NCBI RefSeq assembly: GCF_000426605.1
Contig: NZ_KE384545.1
Coordinates: forward strand, 1 to 43,476
From: Propionibacterium acidifaciens DSM 21887
GTDB lineage: Bacteria; Actinomycetota; Actinomycetes; Propionibacteriales; Propionibacteriaceae
DNA length: 43,476 bases
Direction: 5' to 3'
Part shown: one piece after another, positions 35,133 to 43,476 of the stretch
Numbering within the stretch: position 1 is the first letter of the stretch
How the letters are laid out: each line of letters starts with the position of its first letter
Notes under the pieces: generated by a model
Database searches by the model: none
The model's input: the letters and a program-made list of their open reading frames with translations, nothing else
Told to the model about the DNA's origin: nothing
Program-made: the position numbers and the translations under genes

Positions 35133-36347
35133 ATGGTGAAGAAGGTCGCCCTGCTCACTGCCGGCGGTTTCGCTCCGTGCCTGTCGTCGGCCATCGCCGG
35201 TCTGGTGCGTCGCTACACAGAGGTCTCCCCCGAGACCACGATCATCGGCTACCGCTACGGCTACGAGGGCCTGCTCAAGGGTGACTCGATCGAGTTCCCC
35301 CCCGAGGTCCGCGCCCATTACGACCGCCTCTTCGCCTTCGGCGGCTCGCCGATCGGCAACTCGCGCGTCAAACTCACGAACGCCGCCGACCTGGTCAGGC
35401 GCGGCCTGGTGCCCGAGGGGGCCGACCCGCTGAAGATCGCCGCCGACCAGCTGATCGCCGACGGCGTCGACGTCCTGCACACCATCGGCGGCGACGACAC
35501 CAACACCACCGCCGCCGACCTGGCCGCCTTCCTGGCCACCAACGACTACCCGCTCACCGTCGTCGGGCTGCCCAAGACCATCGACAACGACATCGTCCCC
35601 GTGCGCCAGTCCCTCGGCGCCTGGACCGCCGCGGAGCAGGGCGCCCGCTTCGCCGCGAACATCATCGGCGAGCACAACGCCGCACCCCGCGAGCTCATCA
35701 TCCACGAGGTCATGGGCCGCAACTGCGGCTACCTCACGGCCGAGACCGCCCGCCGCTACCGCGCCTGGCTCGACGAGCAGGAGTGGCTGCCCGAGGCCGG
35801 CCTGAAACGGGAGGCCTGGGAGGTCCACGCCGTGTACGTGCCGGAGGCTCAGATCGACCTCGACGCCGAGGCCGAGCGCCTGTCGAGGGTCATGGACGAG
35901 GTCGGCAACGTGACCATCTTCCTGTCCGAGGGCGCCGGCGTCAACGACATCGTCGCCCGGCTGCAGGCCGCCGGTCAGGAGGTCCCGCTGGACGCCTTCG
36001 GGCACGTCCAGCTCGACAAGGTGAATCCCGGCGAGTGGTTCGCCAAGCAGTTCGCCCCGCGCATCCGCGCCGCCAAGACCATGGTCCAGAAGTCGGGCTA
36101 CTTCAGCCGCTCGGCCAAGTCGAACAACGAGGACCTCGAGCTCATCGCCGCCACCTGCGACATGGCGGTCGACGCGGCGCTCGCCGGGAACTCCGGCGTC
36201 GTCGGCCAGGACGAGGAGGCTGGCGACGAGCTGTCGGTCATCGCCTTCCCGCGCATCGCAGGCCACAAGCCGTTCGACGTCGACCAGGACTGGTACCGCC
36301 GGATGCTCTCCGAGATCGGCCAGCCGGCCCCGGTCAGGGCCGAGTGA
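35133..36347 (+). CDS. pfp: pyrophosphate-dependent 6-phosphofructokinase
   Basis: This 404-residue glycolytic enzyme interconverts fructose 6-phosphate and fructose 1,6-bisphosphate with PPi as phosphoryl donor. Gly119-Gly120-Asp121-Asp122-Thr123 is the GGDD signature that marks PPi use (ATP enzymes have GGDG), and PKTIDND at 147-153 holds the catalytic Asp. EVMGRNCGYL is a further family motif. TAGTCT at 35076 may be a -10 box, and GGAAAGG precedes the ATG. A strong terminator follows. PPi-type enzymes are common in actinobacteria. Confidence 0.92.
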   Translation: MVKKVALLTAGGFAPCLSSAIAGLVRRYTEVSPETTIIGYRYGYEGLLKGDSIEFPPEVRAHYDRLFAFGGSPIGNSRVKLTNAADLVRRGLVPEGADPLKIAADQLIADGVDVLHTIGGDDTNTTAADLAAFLATNDYPLTVVGLPKTIDNDIVPVRQSLGAWTAAEQGARFAANIIGEHNAAPRELIIHEVMGRNCGYLTAETARRYRAWLDEQEWLPEAGLKREAWEVHAVYVPEAQIDLDAEAERLSRVMDEVGNVTIFLSEGAGVNDIVARLQAAGQEVPLDAFGHVQLDKVNPGEWFAKQFAPRIRAAKTMVQKSGYFSRSAKSNNEDLELIAATCDMAVDAALAGNSGVVGQDEEAGDELSVIAFPRIAGHKPFDVDQDWYRRMLSEIGQPAPVRAE

Positions 36348-36361
36348 CCCGCTGATCCCCG

Positions 36362-36389
36362 GCGGGGCGCCCCGAACGGGGCGCCCCGC
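36362..36389 (+). terminator. terminator after pfp
   Basis: A perfect 12-bp GC stem (GCGGGGCGCCCC and complement) with a GAAC tetraloop lies 14 bp after the pfp stop, followed by TTGAT. Confidence 0.85.
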
Positions 36390-36423
36390 TTGATGTCCCC
36401 GTCCCGATCACCGAGGTCCCTTC

Positions 36424-37446
36424 ATGAGCAGCCCCGTCGAGCAGCGCCCCGACTGGCGCGCCTCCTGCGCGCCCGGCTGGGCCCGCGCGCTGCTCCGGAC
36501 GATGGGGACGCCCGTGCCGTGGGCGAGCGCCGGGTCGTCGTCCACGGCGACGAGGGCCAACCCCGACACCGAGAGCCTGCGCCCGCGCGTGGACGACGAC
36601 TGGCACTCCTCGGCGCACATGGAGTGGGCGGCGCTGGTGCTGCTGCGCGAGGCCCCGGCCGCGCTCGGCCCCGAGCTGGTCGGGGCGCTGACCGGGCAGC
36701 TCCGACGGCGCTGGCGGGGCGGCGCGATCCCGGCCGAGGCCGACCAGCTGCGCGCGCGGCCCGACGCGGGGCGCCCCCTCGGCTGGGCGTGGACGGCGAT
36801 GCTGGCCGCCGAGGCCCGCCGCAACGGGACCGCCGTCGACAACGGATGGGACGGCCAGCTCGGCGAGCTGGCCGAGGCGGTGTCGGCCAATCTGCTCCGC
36901 GCGCTGGCGTGCACGGACGCTCCGGTGCGGCTCGGCACGGGCCGGAACACCGCGTTCTGCGCGGGGCTGCTGCTCGACGCCTTCGACGCCCTCGGGCAGG
37001 ACGGCCCGGCAGGCGTGCTGCGGGACAGGGCCCGCACGTGGTTCTGCGGTCCGCAGCGCTCGTCGTCCGCCGTCGACCCGTGCGCGAACGACATCTGCTC
37101 CCCCGCCCTGTCCCAGGCCGACCTGGTCCGCCGCGTCCTGCCGGCAGGCGCCTTCGACCAGTGGCTCGCCGGCTTCCTGCCGCGGCTCGGATCGCCGCGG
37201 GACGCGACCCTCGGGGTGCCTGTCCGCCATGACGGGGCCGGCGGCTGCCGCGTGCTGACGGCCCTGGCGCTCACCCGCGCGCTGCACCTGCGTCATCTCG
37301 CCCCGCACCTGCCGCGGGCCCGCGCGGAGCTGGCGCTCAGGGCGTCGGGACGGCTCGTCGACGAGGTGGCGCCGCTCGTCGACGCGGCGCCGGTGACGAG
37401 CGCGCACCTGCTCGTGCCGCTGGCGGTGCTGGCGGCAGCGGACTGA
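36424..37446 (+). CDS. DUF2891 family protein
   Basis: This 340-residue protein of unknown function is assigned to DUF2891 by the conserved DDDWHSSAHMEWAALVLL near residue 60, by GRPLGWAWTAMLAAEA, and by the overall helical, repeat-barrel-like composition. Family members are uncharacterised; the WHS-x-H string hints at a metal or sugar site but no activity can be claimed. This copy has unusually high Ala and Arg content. The ATG at 36424 follows a weak GAGGTC site. It lies 76 bp after pfp, past the terminator, so it is probably transcribed apart. Confidence 0.7.
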   Translation: MSSPVEQRPDWRASCAPGWARALLRTMGTPVPWASAGSSSTATRANPDTESLRPRVDDDWHSSAHMEWAALVLLREAPAALGPELVGALTGQLRRRWRGGAIPAEADQLRARPDAGRPLGWAWTAMLAAEARRNGTAVDNGWDGQLGELAEAVSANLLRALACTDAPVRLGTGRNTAFCAGLLLDAFDALGQDGPAGVLRDRARTWFCGPQRSSSAVDPCANDICSPALSQADLVRRVLPAGAFDQWLAGFLPRLGSPRDATLGVPVRHDGAGGCRVLTALALTRALHLRHLAPHLPRARAELALRASGRLVDEVAPLVDAAPVTSAHLLVPLAVLAAAD

Positions 37447-37716
37447 GGGGCCGGCTCGCCGCCCCGATCCCGATCGCCGCGACGACGCGCCATGCCGGCT
37501 CGCACGGAACGACCGGCCACCGACGGGCCGGGGACGCATCGTCCCGCATGCCGACCCATACATCTGCACCGCCCCGTCCGTGCCCCGGGGAGGAGCCGAC
37601 GGCGCACGCCCGGAGGGTCCCCGCTCCACGGCCCCTCCGCCCGGGAACGCGCCGCGGCACCGACCAGGTTCTGCACAGGATCCCGATCTCCGTACCGGAT
37701 TCCCCGCACGATTCAC

Positions 37717-37745
37717 TTAACATATATGTTCATGACTTATATGAT
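37717..37745 (+). promoter_or_regulatory. promoter and operator of the aldarate dehydratase gene
   Basis: TTAACA (37717-37722) and TATGAT (37740-37745) are spaced by 17 bases, each one base off consensus. The perfect 12-bp palindrome AACATATATGTT (37719-37730) overlaps the -35 box and suits a dimeric GntR-type repressor such as the one encoded at 39003. This is the most AT-rich stretch in the window. The remainder of the gap 37447-37783 shows no gene. Confidence 0.65.
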
Positions 37746-37783
37746 GAGTTGACCGCGACACGCAACCGCGAAGGAGCGCATCC

Positions 37784-38911
37784 GTGACGCACGACACCAT
37801 CACCCGTCTCTGCCTGTCCCATGTCGTCCTCCCGCTCGCAACGGAGATCTCCGACGCCAAGGTCTTCACCGGCCGGCAGAAGCCGATGACCGAGGTCAAC
37901 TTCCTCTTCTGCGAGCTCTGGACCGCCGATGGCCTCTACGGCGTCGGTTTCGCCTACTCGAAGCGAGCCGGTGGCCCTGCGCAGTTCGCGCATGCCAGGG
38001 AGATCGCCGACAACCTCATCGGCGAGGACCCCAACGACATCGACCGGCTGCGCGTCATGCTGCTGTGGGCCGGCGCGTCGGTCGGCCGGTCCGGCGTCGC
38101 CGTCCAGGCGATCGCCGCCATCGACGTCGCCCTGTGGGATCTCAAGGCGAAACGCGCAGGGCTGCCGCTGGCCAAACTCATCGGCGCGCACCGGGACTCC
38201 ATCCGCTGCTACAACACGTCCGGCGGTTTCCTCAACGCCCCGCTCGAGACCGTCCTCGAGAACGCCGCCCGATCGGTCGAGGCCGGCATCGGGGGCATCA
38301 AGATCAAGGTCGGGCACCCGGACCCCCGCGTCGACCTCGAACGGCTGACCGCCGTGCGCGGGCACCTCGGGGACGGTTTCCCGCTCATGGTGGACGCCAA
38401 CCAGCAGTGGGACCGCCCCACCGCGCTGCGCATGTGCACGGCATTCGAGCAGTTCGACCTCGTGTGGATCGAGGAGCCCTTGGACGCCTACGACCACGAG
38501 GGGCACGCGGACCTGGCCCGCCGGGTCATCACGCCCATCGCCACCGGTGAGATGCTGACCTCGGTCGCCGAGCACGCCTCGCTCATCGAGCACCGGTCCT
38601 GCGACGTCATCCAGCCCGACGCCCCGCGCATCGGGGGCATCTCGGAGTTCCTCAGGCTGTCGGCCCTGGCCTCCACTGCCGGCCTCATGCTGGCCCCGCA
38701 TTTCTCGATGGAGATCCACTCGCATCTGGCAGCGACCTATCCCCTCGAGCCCTGGGTCGAGCACTTCGACTGGCTCGATCCGCTCTTCAACGAGCACATG
38801 CGGATCGAGGACGGCCGCATGATCGTCTCGGAGCGCCCCGGACTGGGTGTGACGTTGTCGGACCGGTTGCGCGCCTGGACGGTCGACAGCCTCGAGCTCG
38901 GCACCCGGTGA
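37784..38911 (+). CDS. galactarate/L-talarate dehydratase-like enolase superfamily enzyme
   Basis: This 375-residue member of the mandelate racemase subgroup removes water from a sugar acid after proton abstraction. Lys173 and Lys175 in IKIKVG and His306 in LAPHFSMEIH are the likely acid/base residues. Metal ligands are Asp in MVDANQQW, Glu in VWIEEPL and Glu in IATGEM. The layout resembles galactarate/talarate dehydratases rather than glucarate dehydratase. The product would be 5-keto-4-deoxyglucarate, shared with the GudD route downstream. The GTG start has AAGGAG 6 bases before it. A GntR gene follows by 91 bp. Confidence 0.78.
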   Translation: MTHDTITRLCLSHVVLPLATEISDAKVFTGRQKPMTEVNFLFCELWTADGLYGVGFAYSKRAGGPAQFAHAREIADNLIGEDPNDIDRLRVMLLWAGASVGRSGVAVQAIAAIDVALWDLKAKRAGLPLAKLIGAHRDSIRCYNTSGGFLNAPLETVLENAARSVEAGIGGIKIKVGHPDPRVDLERLTAVRGHLGDGFPLMVDANQQWDRPTALRMCTAFEQFDLVWIEEPLDAYDHEGHADLARRVITPIATGEMLTSVAEHASLIEHRSCDVIQPDAPRIGGISEFLRLSALASTAGLMLAPHFSMEIHSHLAATYPLEPWVEHFDWLDPLFNEHMRIEDGRMIVSERPGLGVTLSDRLRAWTVDSLELGTR

Positions 38912-39002
38912 CGGCGTCCCGGGGCCGCCGGACGAGGGCGCACGCTCCGGCGACCCCGGCCCCGGTAGCCTGCGCATGACACGCGACCACCGGGAGACCC
39001 CT

Positions 39003-39773
39003 ATGGCAGCACTGTCCCGCACCGATCCGCGCGGCCTCGGGCACGCTCTGGCGGACCACCTGAAGCAGCGCATCGCCGAGGGCGATCTCGGCGCCGGGGA
39101 ACGCGTTCCGTCGGAGACCGAGCTGTGCCGGGACTTCGCCGTGTCCCGGACGGTCGTCAGGGAGGCGGTCGCCCAGCTGCGGGCCGAGGGACTGGTGGAG
39201 ACCTTTCAAGGTCGCGGCACCTACGTCACCGCCGTTGTCTCGCCGGGCGGTCAGCAGGGATCGGGCACGCCGCCCCTCACCGGCACGCCCCGCCACGTCA
39301 TGGAGCTGCGTCTCGCCCTCGAGTGCGAGGCCGCCGCGCTCGCGGCCAGGAGGAGCACCGAGGTCGACCGGGGGGTCATCGACCGAGCGATGGCGGATCT
39401 GCGCGATGCCCTCGCCCGCCGGGAACCGGCCATCGCGCAGGACTTCGCGGTCCACGCGGCGGTGGCCCGCGCCTCGGGCAACCCGCTCGTCAACGACATC
39501 CTGCGGGGGCTCGGTCCGCACGCCGTTCTCCGCCATCGGGCGGGTCTGGCCGACCCCACGGTGCTGGCACCGGGGCATGCCGACCTCCTCGTGCACGAGC
39601 ACCAGCAGATCTGCGATGCGATCGCCAGGCGGGACCCCGAGGCGTCGAGGGCCGCGATGCGCACTCATCTCTCCCGCTCCCTCGCGGCCCTCGACGCCGA
39701 GACGGAGGGGCCCGCGGGAACGGGACGGCCCGGGATTCTTAGGGGTTGCCCGTCCGCCGGCCCGCCAGGATGA
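39003..39773 (+). CDS. GntR-family regulator, FadR (FCD) type
   Basis: This 256-residue regulator has an N-terminal winged helix (LKQRIAEGDLGAGERVPSE, ELCRDFAVSRTVVREAVAQL) and an all-helical FCD sensor domain (RHVMELRLALECEAAALAAR, DFAVHAAVARASGNPLV, LLVHEHQQICDAIARRDPEAS). FCD proteins bind small carboxylates, often aldarates or their products. It is probably the repressor of this module, acting at AACATATATGTT (37719). The start at 39003 is taken because GGGAG lies 6 bases before it; 38976 is possible. Its last 35 bases overlap the convergent glycerate kinase gene. Confidence 0.88.
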   Translation: MAALSRTDPRGLGHALADHLKQRIAEGDLGAGERVPSETELCRDFAVSRTVVREAVAQLRAEGLVETFQGRGTYVTAVVSPGGQQGSGTPPLTGTPRHVMELRLALECEAAALAARRSTEVDRGVIDRAMADLRDALARREPAIAQDFAVHAAVARASGNPLVNDILRGLGPHAVLRHRAGLADPTVLAPGHADLLVHEHQQICDAIARRDPEASRAAMRTHLSRSLAALDAETEGPAGTGRPGILRGCPSAGPPG

Positions 39774-40875
39774 GGCGGACGGCCCGCTCGGCCGCGTCCG
39801 CGAGGGCCTGTCGCCCGTTGCGCAGGGAGTCCTCGAGGGTCGTGATGGTGGCGACGATCGGGACGAGTCCGACGAAGCCGTGGTCGTACAGCTCCTCGAC
39901 GCCCTCACCGAGCCTGCCGGCGAAGGCGACGACGGGCACGCCGGCCGGCCGGGCCACGCGGGCGATGCCCGAGAGGGTCTTTCCCATGAGCGTCTGACGG
40001 TCCATGGCGCCCTCGCCGGTGAAGACGAAATCGGCGCCCTCGATGGTCCGGGCGAGCTCGACGGCCTCGACGACCAGATCGGCCCCGGACTGGAGCCTGC
40101 CGCCGAGGAAGGCGCGGAAGGCATAGCCCAGACCGCCAGCGGCACCGGCCCCCTCCTCGGCCGCGACGGAGTCCAGGTGTCCGCACACCGCGGCGAGGCG
40201 CCGCAGGGCGGCATCGAGGAATTCGACGTCCTCGGGTGACGCGCCCTTCTGCGGGCCGTAGACGGCGGAGGCGCCGCGGTCGCCGAGCAGGGGGTTGTCG
40301 ACGTCGCAGGCGATCCTGAAGACCGCATCCCGGGCCCGCGGGTCGAGACCCGTGGTGTCCACCGCGGCGAGCCGGACGAGGGAGGCCGGGCTCCCGTCCA
40401 GCTCGGCGCCCTCGTCATCGGTGAACCGCACGCCGAGGGCGCGCAGCATTCCCGCGCCGCCGTCGTTCGTGGCCGATCCGCCGATGCCGATGAGGAACTC
40501 GCGCGCGCCCCGATCGAGTGCGGCGAGGATCATCTGCCCGACGCCGGCCGTGGTCGCCTCACGGATGCGGCGGCGCTCGGCGAGGATCATGCCCAGCCCG
40601 ATCGCCTGCGCGCACTCCATGACGGCCACGCCGTCGGCCAGCGCGAACCGTGCGGACGCCGGGCCGCCGTAGGCGTCGGTGACGGGCGCCTCGACCATCC
40701 CGAGGTCGAGCGCATCGGCGAGGGACTCGGTGAAGCCCTCGCCGCCGTCGGCCATGGGGACCTGGGGGCAGTCGGCGTCGGGGAGCACCCGGTGCACGCC
40801 CTCGGCGAGTGCCGCAGCGGCCTCGGCCGCGCTCATGGACTCCTTGAAGCTGTCGGGTGCGCAGACGATCTTCAT
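39739..40875 (-). CDS. glycerate 2-kinase (GarK/GlxK type)
   Basis: This 378-residue enzyme phosphorylates D-glycerate to 2-phosphoglycerate, feeding lower glycolysis. Family marks are MKIVCAPDSFKESMSA at the start, VPMADGGEGF near residue 40, GIGGSATNDGGAGML and FVFTGEGAMDRQTLMGK. It is the last gene of the minus-strand glucarate path and should take the glycerate made by the reductase at 40940. GGAGGAA precedes the ATG. The 3' end overlaps the convergent GntR gene. Confidence 0.92.
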   Translation of the reverse strand: MKIVCAPDSFKESMSAAEAAAALAEGVHRVLPDADCPQVPMADGGEGFTESLADALDLGMVEAPVTDAYGGPASARFALADGVAVMECAQAIGLGMILAERRRIREATTAGVGQMILAALDRGAREFLIGIGGSATNDGGAGMLRALGVRFTDDEGAELDGSPASLVRLAAVDTTGLDPRARDAVFRIACDVDNPLLGDRGASAVYGPQKGASPEDVEFLDAALRRLAAVCGHLDSVAAEEGAGAAGGLGYAFRAFLGGRLQSGADLVVEAVELARTIEGADFVFTGEGAMDRQTLMGKTLSGIARVARPAGVPVVAFAGRLGEGVEELYDHGFVGLVPIVATITTLEDSLRNGRQALADAAERAVRLILAGRRTGNP

Positions 40876-40939
40876 GTCGGTTCCTCCTTCGCATCGGCGG
40901 CGTGCCCGCCGGCCCGGTGGAACGGCGGTGGTCCGCGAA

Positions 40940-41839
40940 TCAGTCCTGCGACCCGCCCGGCCTCAGCTCGATGTTGGCGAGCTTCTCGTACACCTTGACG
41001 AGCGAGGAGTGATCCTCTGCGGCGGAGCCGTCGCCGTCCAGCACACTCATCATCTCGCGGACCAGGGAGGTCAGCGGAAGGGGCGCGTCGACCCCGTGGC
41101 CGGTGTCCAGCGCATTCGCCAGGTCCTTGATGTGAAGGTTGATGCGGAACCCCGGGGCGAAGTCGCGGGCCAGCATCATCGGGACCTTCGCGTCCATGAC
41201 CGTCGACCCGGCCAGGCCGCCGCGGATGGCCCGGTAGACGGCCTCCGGGTCGACCCCGGCCTTCTGGGCGAGGGTGAAGGCCTCGGCGCACGCGGCGATG
41301 TTGACCGCGACGATGGTCTGGTTCGCGAGCTTGGCGATGTTGCCGGCCCCGATGGCGCCGACATGGGTGACGTCTCCGGCCATCGCGTCGAGGACCGGCG
41401 CGACCCGGTCGAACACGTCCTTGTCGCCACCGACCATGACCGACATCGTCCCGTCGATCGCCTTGGGCTCCCCGCCGGAGACCGGGGCGTCGAGCATGGC
41501 GATGCCGGCCGCGGCGAGGGCGTCGTGCACCTCACGAGACACGAGCGGGGCGATCGACGACATGTCGACATGGACGAGCCCCTCGTGGGTGCCCTCGATG
41601 ATGCCGCCCGGGCCCAGTGCGACCTCCTTCACCTGCGGCGAGTTCGGGAGCATCGTAATGACCAGTTCGGCGGCCTCGGCGGCCTGGGCGGCCTTCTCGA
41701 CGGCGGTCGCCCCGAGCGACACGAGATCGTCGACGGCGTCCTGGTGATGATCGTTCACGTAGAGCTCGTGGCCAGCCCTCACGAGGTTCTTGGCCATGGG
41801 GCGGCCCATGATGCCCAGTCCGATGAAACCGATCTTCAT
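40940..41839 (-). CDS. garR: tartronate semialdehyde reductase (2-hydroxy-3-oxopropionate reductase)
   Basis: This 299-residue beta-hydroxyacid dehydrogenase reduces tartronate semialdehyde to D-glycerate with NAD(P)H. The Rossmann motif GFIGLGIMGRPMAKNL is at residues 4-19. DAPVSGGEPKAIDGT is the substrate loop, and GAIGAGNIAKLANQ holds the catalytic Lys. The start at 41839 has AAGGAG 8 bases upstream, so the longer frame to 41902 is rejected. It lies between glucarate dehydratase and glycerate kinase on the same strand, the classical order of use in aldarate breakdown. Confidence 0.9.
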   Translation of the reverse strand: MKIGFIGLGIMGRPMAKNLVRAGHELYVNDHHQDAVDDLVSLGATAVEKAAQAAEAAELVITMLPNSPQVKEVALGPGGIIEGTHEGLVHVDMSSIAPLVSREVHDALAAAGIAMLDAPVSGGEPKAIDGTMSVMVGGDKDVFDRVAPVLDAMAGDVTHVGAIGAGNIAKLANQTIVAVNIAACAEAFTLAQKAGVDPEAVYRAIRGGLAGSTVMDAKVPMMLARDFAPGFRINLHIKDLANALDTGHGVDAPLPLTSLVREMMSVLDGDGSAAEDHSSLVKVYEKLANIELRPGGSQD

Positions 41840-41922
41840 GAGTTCTTCTCCTTCAGCTGTCTCGTTGATCATCCGTGAACGGTCCCGAAGAGCCTCGTTC
41901 ACGGCTCATCCTGTCGATCGTC

Positions 41923-43257
41923 TCATCTGACGAGGGCCGGCTTCTTCGGGTCGAAGGTCCAGCCGGGGATGAGGTACTGCATGCCGATCGCGTCGTCACG
42001 GGCCCCGGAGCCGGCGATCCTCTCCCGGTACGACTCGTGGGCGGCCAGGATCCGGTCCATGTCCGGCTCGACGCCCAGACCCGGCCGATCGGGTATCGTC
42101 ACCTGTCCGTCGACGATGACCGGCGGCTCCTTCGTCAGCCGTTCCAGTCCCTCCTGCCAGATCCAGTGCGTGTCGAGCGCGTTGTACTCCCCCGGGGCCG
42201 CCGCACCGCAGTGGACGACCATCGCCAGGGAGATGTCGAAGTGGTTGTTCGAGTGGCAGCCCCAGGTCAGCCCCATGTCGTGGCACAGCTGCGCCACCCG
42301 CACCGAGCCCTGCATCGTCCAGAAGTGCGGGTCGGCCAGCGGGATCGACACCGCCTGGAGGGCCATCGAGTGGGTCATCTGGCGCCAGTCCGTGTCGACC
42401 ATGTTCGTGGCGGTGGGCAGTCCGGTCGCCCTGCGGAACTCGGCGAGGATCTCGCGGCCGGAGAAGCCGCCCTCGGCGCCGCAGGGGTCCTCGGCGTAGG
42501 CGAGCACGCCGACCTTGTCCCGGCACAGTGCGATCGCCTCGCCGAGCGACCACGCGCCGTTGGGGTCGAGGGTGATGCGCGCCTGCGGGAACCGCTCCTT
42601 GAGCGCGAGCACCGCCCTCATCTCCTCCTCGCCGGCCAGCACGCCGCCCTTGAGCTTGAAGTCGCGGAAGCCGTACAGCTCGTGGGCGGCCTCGGCCTGC
42701 CGGACGATGGCCTCGGGGGTCAGCGCCTCCTCGTGTCGGATGCGGTACCACTCGACCGGGGAGTCCTTCTCGCGGGCGTACTCCAGGTCGGTCCTGTCCG
42801 GGTCGGCGACGTAGAAGAGGTAGCCGAGGGTCCTGACCCGGTCACGGACCTGGCCGTCGCCCAGGAGGGCGGCGACGGGCACGCCGACGAACTGGCCGAA
42901 GAGGTCGAGCAGGGCCGCCTCGATCGCCGTCACGGCGTGCACCGTGGTGCGCAGGTCGAAGGTCTGCAGGCCCCGCCCCCCGGCGTCGCGGTCGGCGAAG
43001 GCCGCCCTGATCTGCGCGAGGATGTTCTTGTACTGGCCGAGCGGCCTGCCCAGCACGATCGGTTCAGCGTCCTCGATGGTCCGCGTGATCCTCTCACCGC
43101 CCGGCACCTCGCCGACCCCCACGTTTCCGGAGGAGTCCTCGATGATGACGACGTTCCGGGTGAAATAGGGGCCGTGCGCGCCGGAGAGGTTGAGTTCCAT
43201 GCAGTCGCGTCCGGCGACGGGGAAGACGTCGATTCTGGCTACCGCGGGAACGGTCAT
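41923..43257 (-). CDS. gudD: glucarate dehydratase
   Basis: This 444-residue enolase superfamily enzyme converts D-glucarate to 5-keto-4-deoxyglucarate. Catalytic Lys residues lie in RDFKLKGGV near residue 200 and the His in [14 protein letters not shown] near 333. Metal ligands are in [17 protein letters not shown] and [25 protein letters not shown] at the N-terminus is typical of GudD. AAGGAG lies 6 bases before the ATG. Downstream, garR and glycerate kinase complete the route except for the aldolase. The last 93 coding bases recur exactly at 43384-43476. Confidence 0.93.
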   Translation of the reverse strand: MTVPAVARIDVFPVAGRDCMELNLSGAHGPYFTRNVVIIEDSSGNVGVGEVPGGERITRTIEDAEPIVLGRPLGQYKNILAQIRAAFADRDAGGRGLQTFDLRTTVHAVTAIEAALLDLFGQFVGVPVAALLGDGQVRDRVRTLGYLFYVADPDRTDLEYAREKDSPVEWYRIRHEEALTPEAIVRQAEAAHELYGFRDFKLKGGVLAGEEEMRAVLALKERFPQARITLDPNGAWSLGEAIALCRDKVGVLAYAEDPCGAEGGFSGREILAEFRRATGLPTATNMVDTDWRQMTHSMALQAVSIPLADPHFWTMQGSVRVAQLCHDMGLTWGCHSNNHFDISLAMVVHCGAAAPGEYNALDTHWIWQEGLERLTKEPPVIVDGQVTIPDRPGLGVEPDMDRILAAHESYRERIAGSGARDDAIGMQYLIPGWTFDPKKPALVR

Positions 43258-43381
43258 CGGATCTCCTTGCTCTGGTGGTGTACGGGTTGGGAGCAGTCGT
43301 GGTCTCCGGCCGTCCCGGGACGGCGGACACGGCTGCCATCGTGCGGCCCTTCCGGATTCCGCCCGCGCCGGCCGACGGTGC

Positions 43382-43476
43382 TCTCATCTGACGAGGGCCG
43401 GCTTCTTCGGGTCGAAGGTCCAGCCGGGGATGAGGTACTGCATGCCGATCGCGTCGTCACGGGCCCCGGAGCCGGC
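43382..43476. repeat. 95-bp exact repeat of 41921-42015 at the window edge
   Basis: All 95 bases from 43382 to the end are identical to 41921-42015, the 3' end of gudD plus two bases beyond its stop. The base before differs, so the repeat begins just outside the stop codon. The repeat unit, if tandem, would be 1461 bp (gudD plus 124 bp of its upstream region). Confidence 0.95.
43384..43476 (-). CDS. gudD: second glucarate dehydratase copy, C-terminal 30 residues
   Basis: This encodes the same C-terminus as the gene at 41923 ([18 protein letters not shown], then [12 protein letters not shown] and stop), continuing past the window edge. It lies directly upstream of the first copy, on the same strand, separated by 126 bp. 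Either a tandem duplication is present or the window edge is an assembly artefact in a repeat. Confidence 0.7.
   Translation of the reverse strand, partial: AGSGARDDAIGMQYLIPGWTFDPKKPALVR

Overview
This is a high-GC window (roughly two-thirds G+C) with dense genes, frequent GTG starts, actinobacterial LacI and GntR regulators, a pyrophosphate-dependent phosphofructokinase, a PAC2 protein and a glutaminyl-tRNA synthetase. This suggests an actinobacterium, most likely a fermentative member of the Actinomycetaceae (Actinomyces-like). The genus is an inference and is not proved by the sequence. No rRNA, tRNA or CRISPR array was seen. The window starts inside an IS5-type transposase and ends inside a second copy of a gene that is already present, so both edges lie in repeats. 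It may therefore be a whole assembly contig.

Region 1 (1-2060) is an IS graveyard: the tail of an IS5-type transposase, a gene stub, and a complete IS3-family element (490-1800). The IS3 transposase has lost its second catalytic aspartate.

Region 2 (2062-24297) is an inositol/cyclitol island built from repeated parts: three paralogous sugar porters, three Gfo/Idh/MocA dehydrogenases (one a clear IolG), three TIM-barrel isomerase/dehydratase proteins (IolH-like, an unassigned one, and IolE), a transaldolase-family enzyme, and three LacI regulators. Two of the LacI proteins have near-identical recognition helices. A shared operator with an ACGCGCGT core lies in the promoter region of three of the transport/dehydrogenase units. 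Embedded in the island is a minus-strand operon of MFS transporter, PfkB kinase and a phosphatidylinositol-phospholipase-C-like enzyme without signal peptide, beside its own LacI gene and a CG-centred palindrome. Together these look like a regulon for importing inositol isomers or inositol-bearing compounds, oxidising them to inososes and channelling them onward. The later Iol enzymes (IolD, IolB, IolC, IolJ, IolA) are absent from the window.

Region 3 (24563-37446) is mostly housekeeping: GlnRS, a histidine phosphatase, a three-gene TrpXYZ-like ABC importer, a PAC2 protein, the wreck of a DUF3427 helicase gene, a PIG-L deacetylase, a rhomboid-fold protein without its catalytic histidines, a YrdC/YciO protein, a TadE-like protein, PPi-phosphofructokinase and a DUF2891 protein.

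Region 4 (37717-43476) is an aldarate (glucarate/galactarate) module: a galactarate/talarate dehydratase-like enzyme with a strong promoter-operator, a FadR-type GntR regulator, and, convergent to these, glucarate dehydratase (apparently duplicated in tandem), tartronate semialdehyde reductase and glycerate 2-kinase. The expected 5-keto-4-deoxyglucarate aldolase and transporter are not in view.
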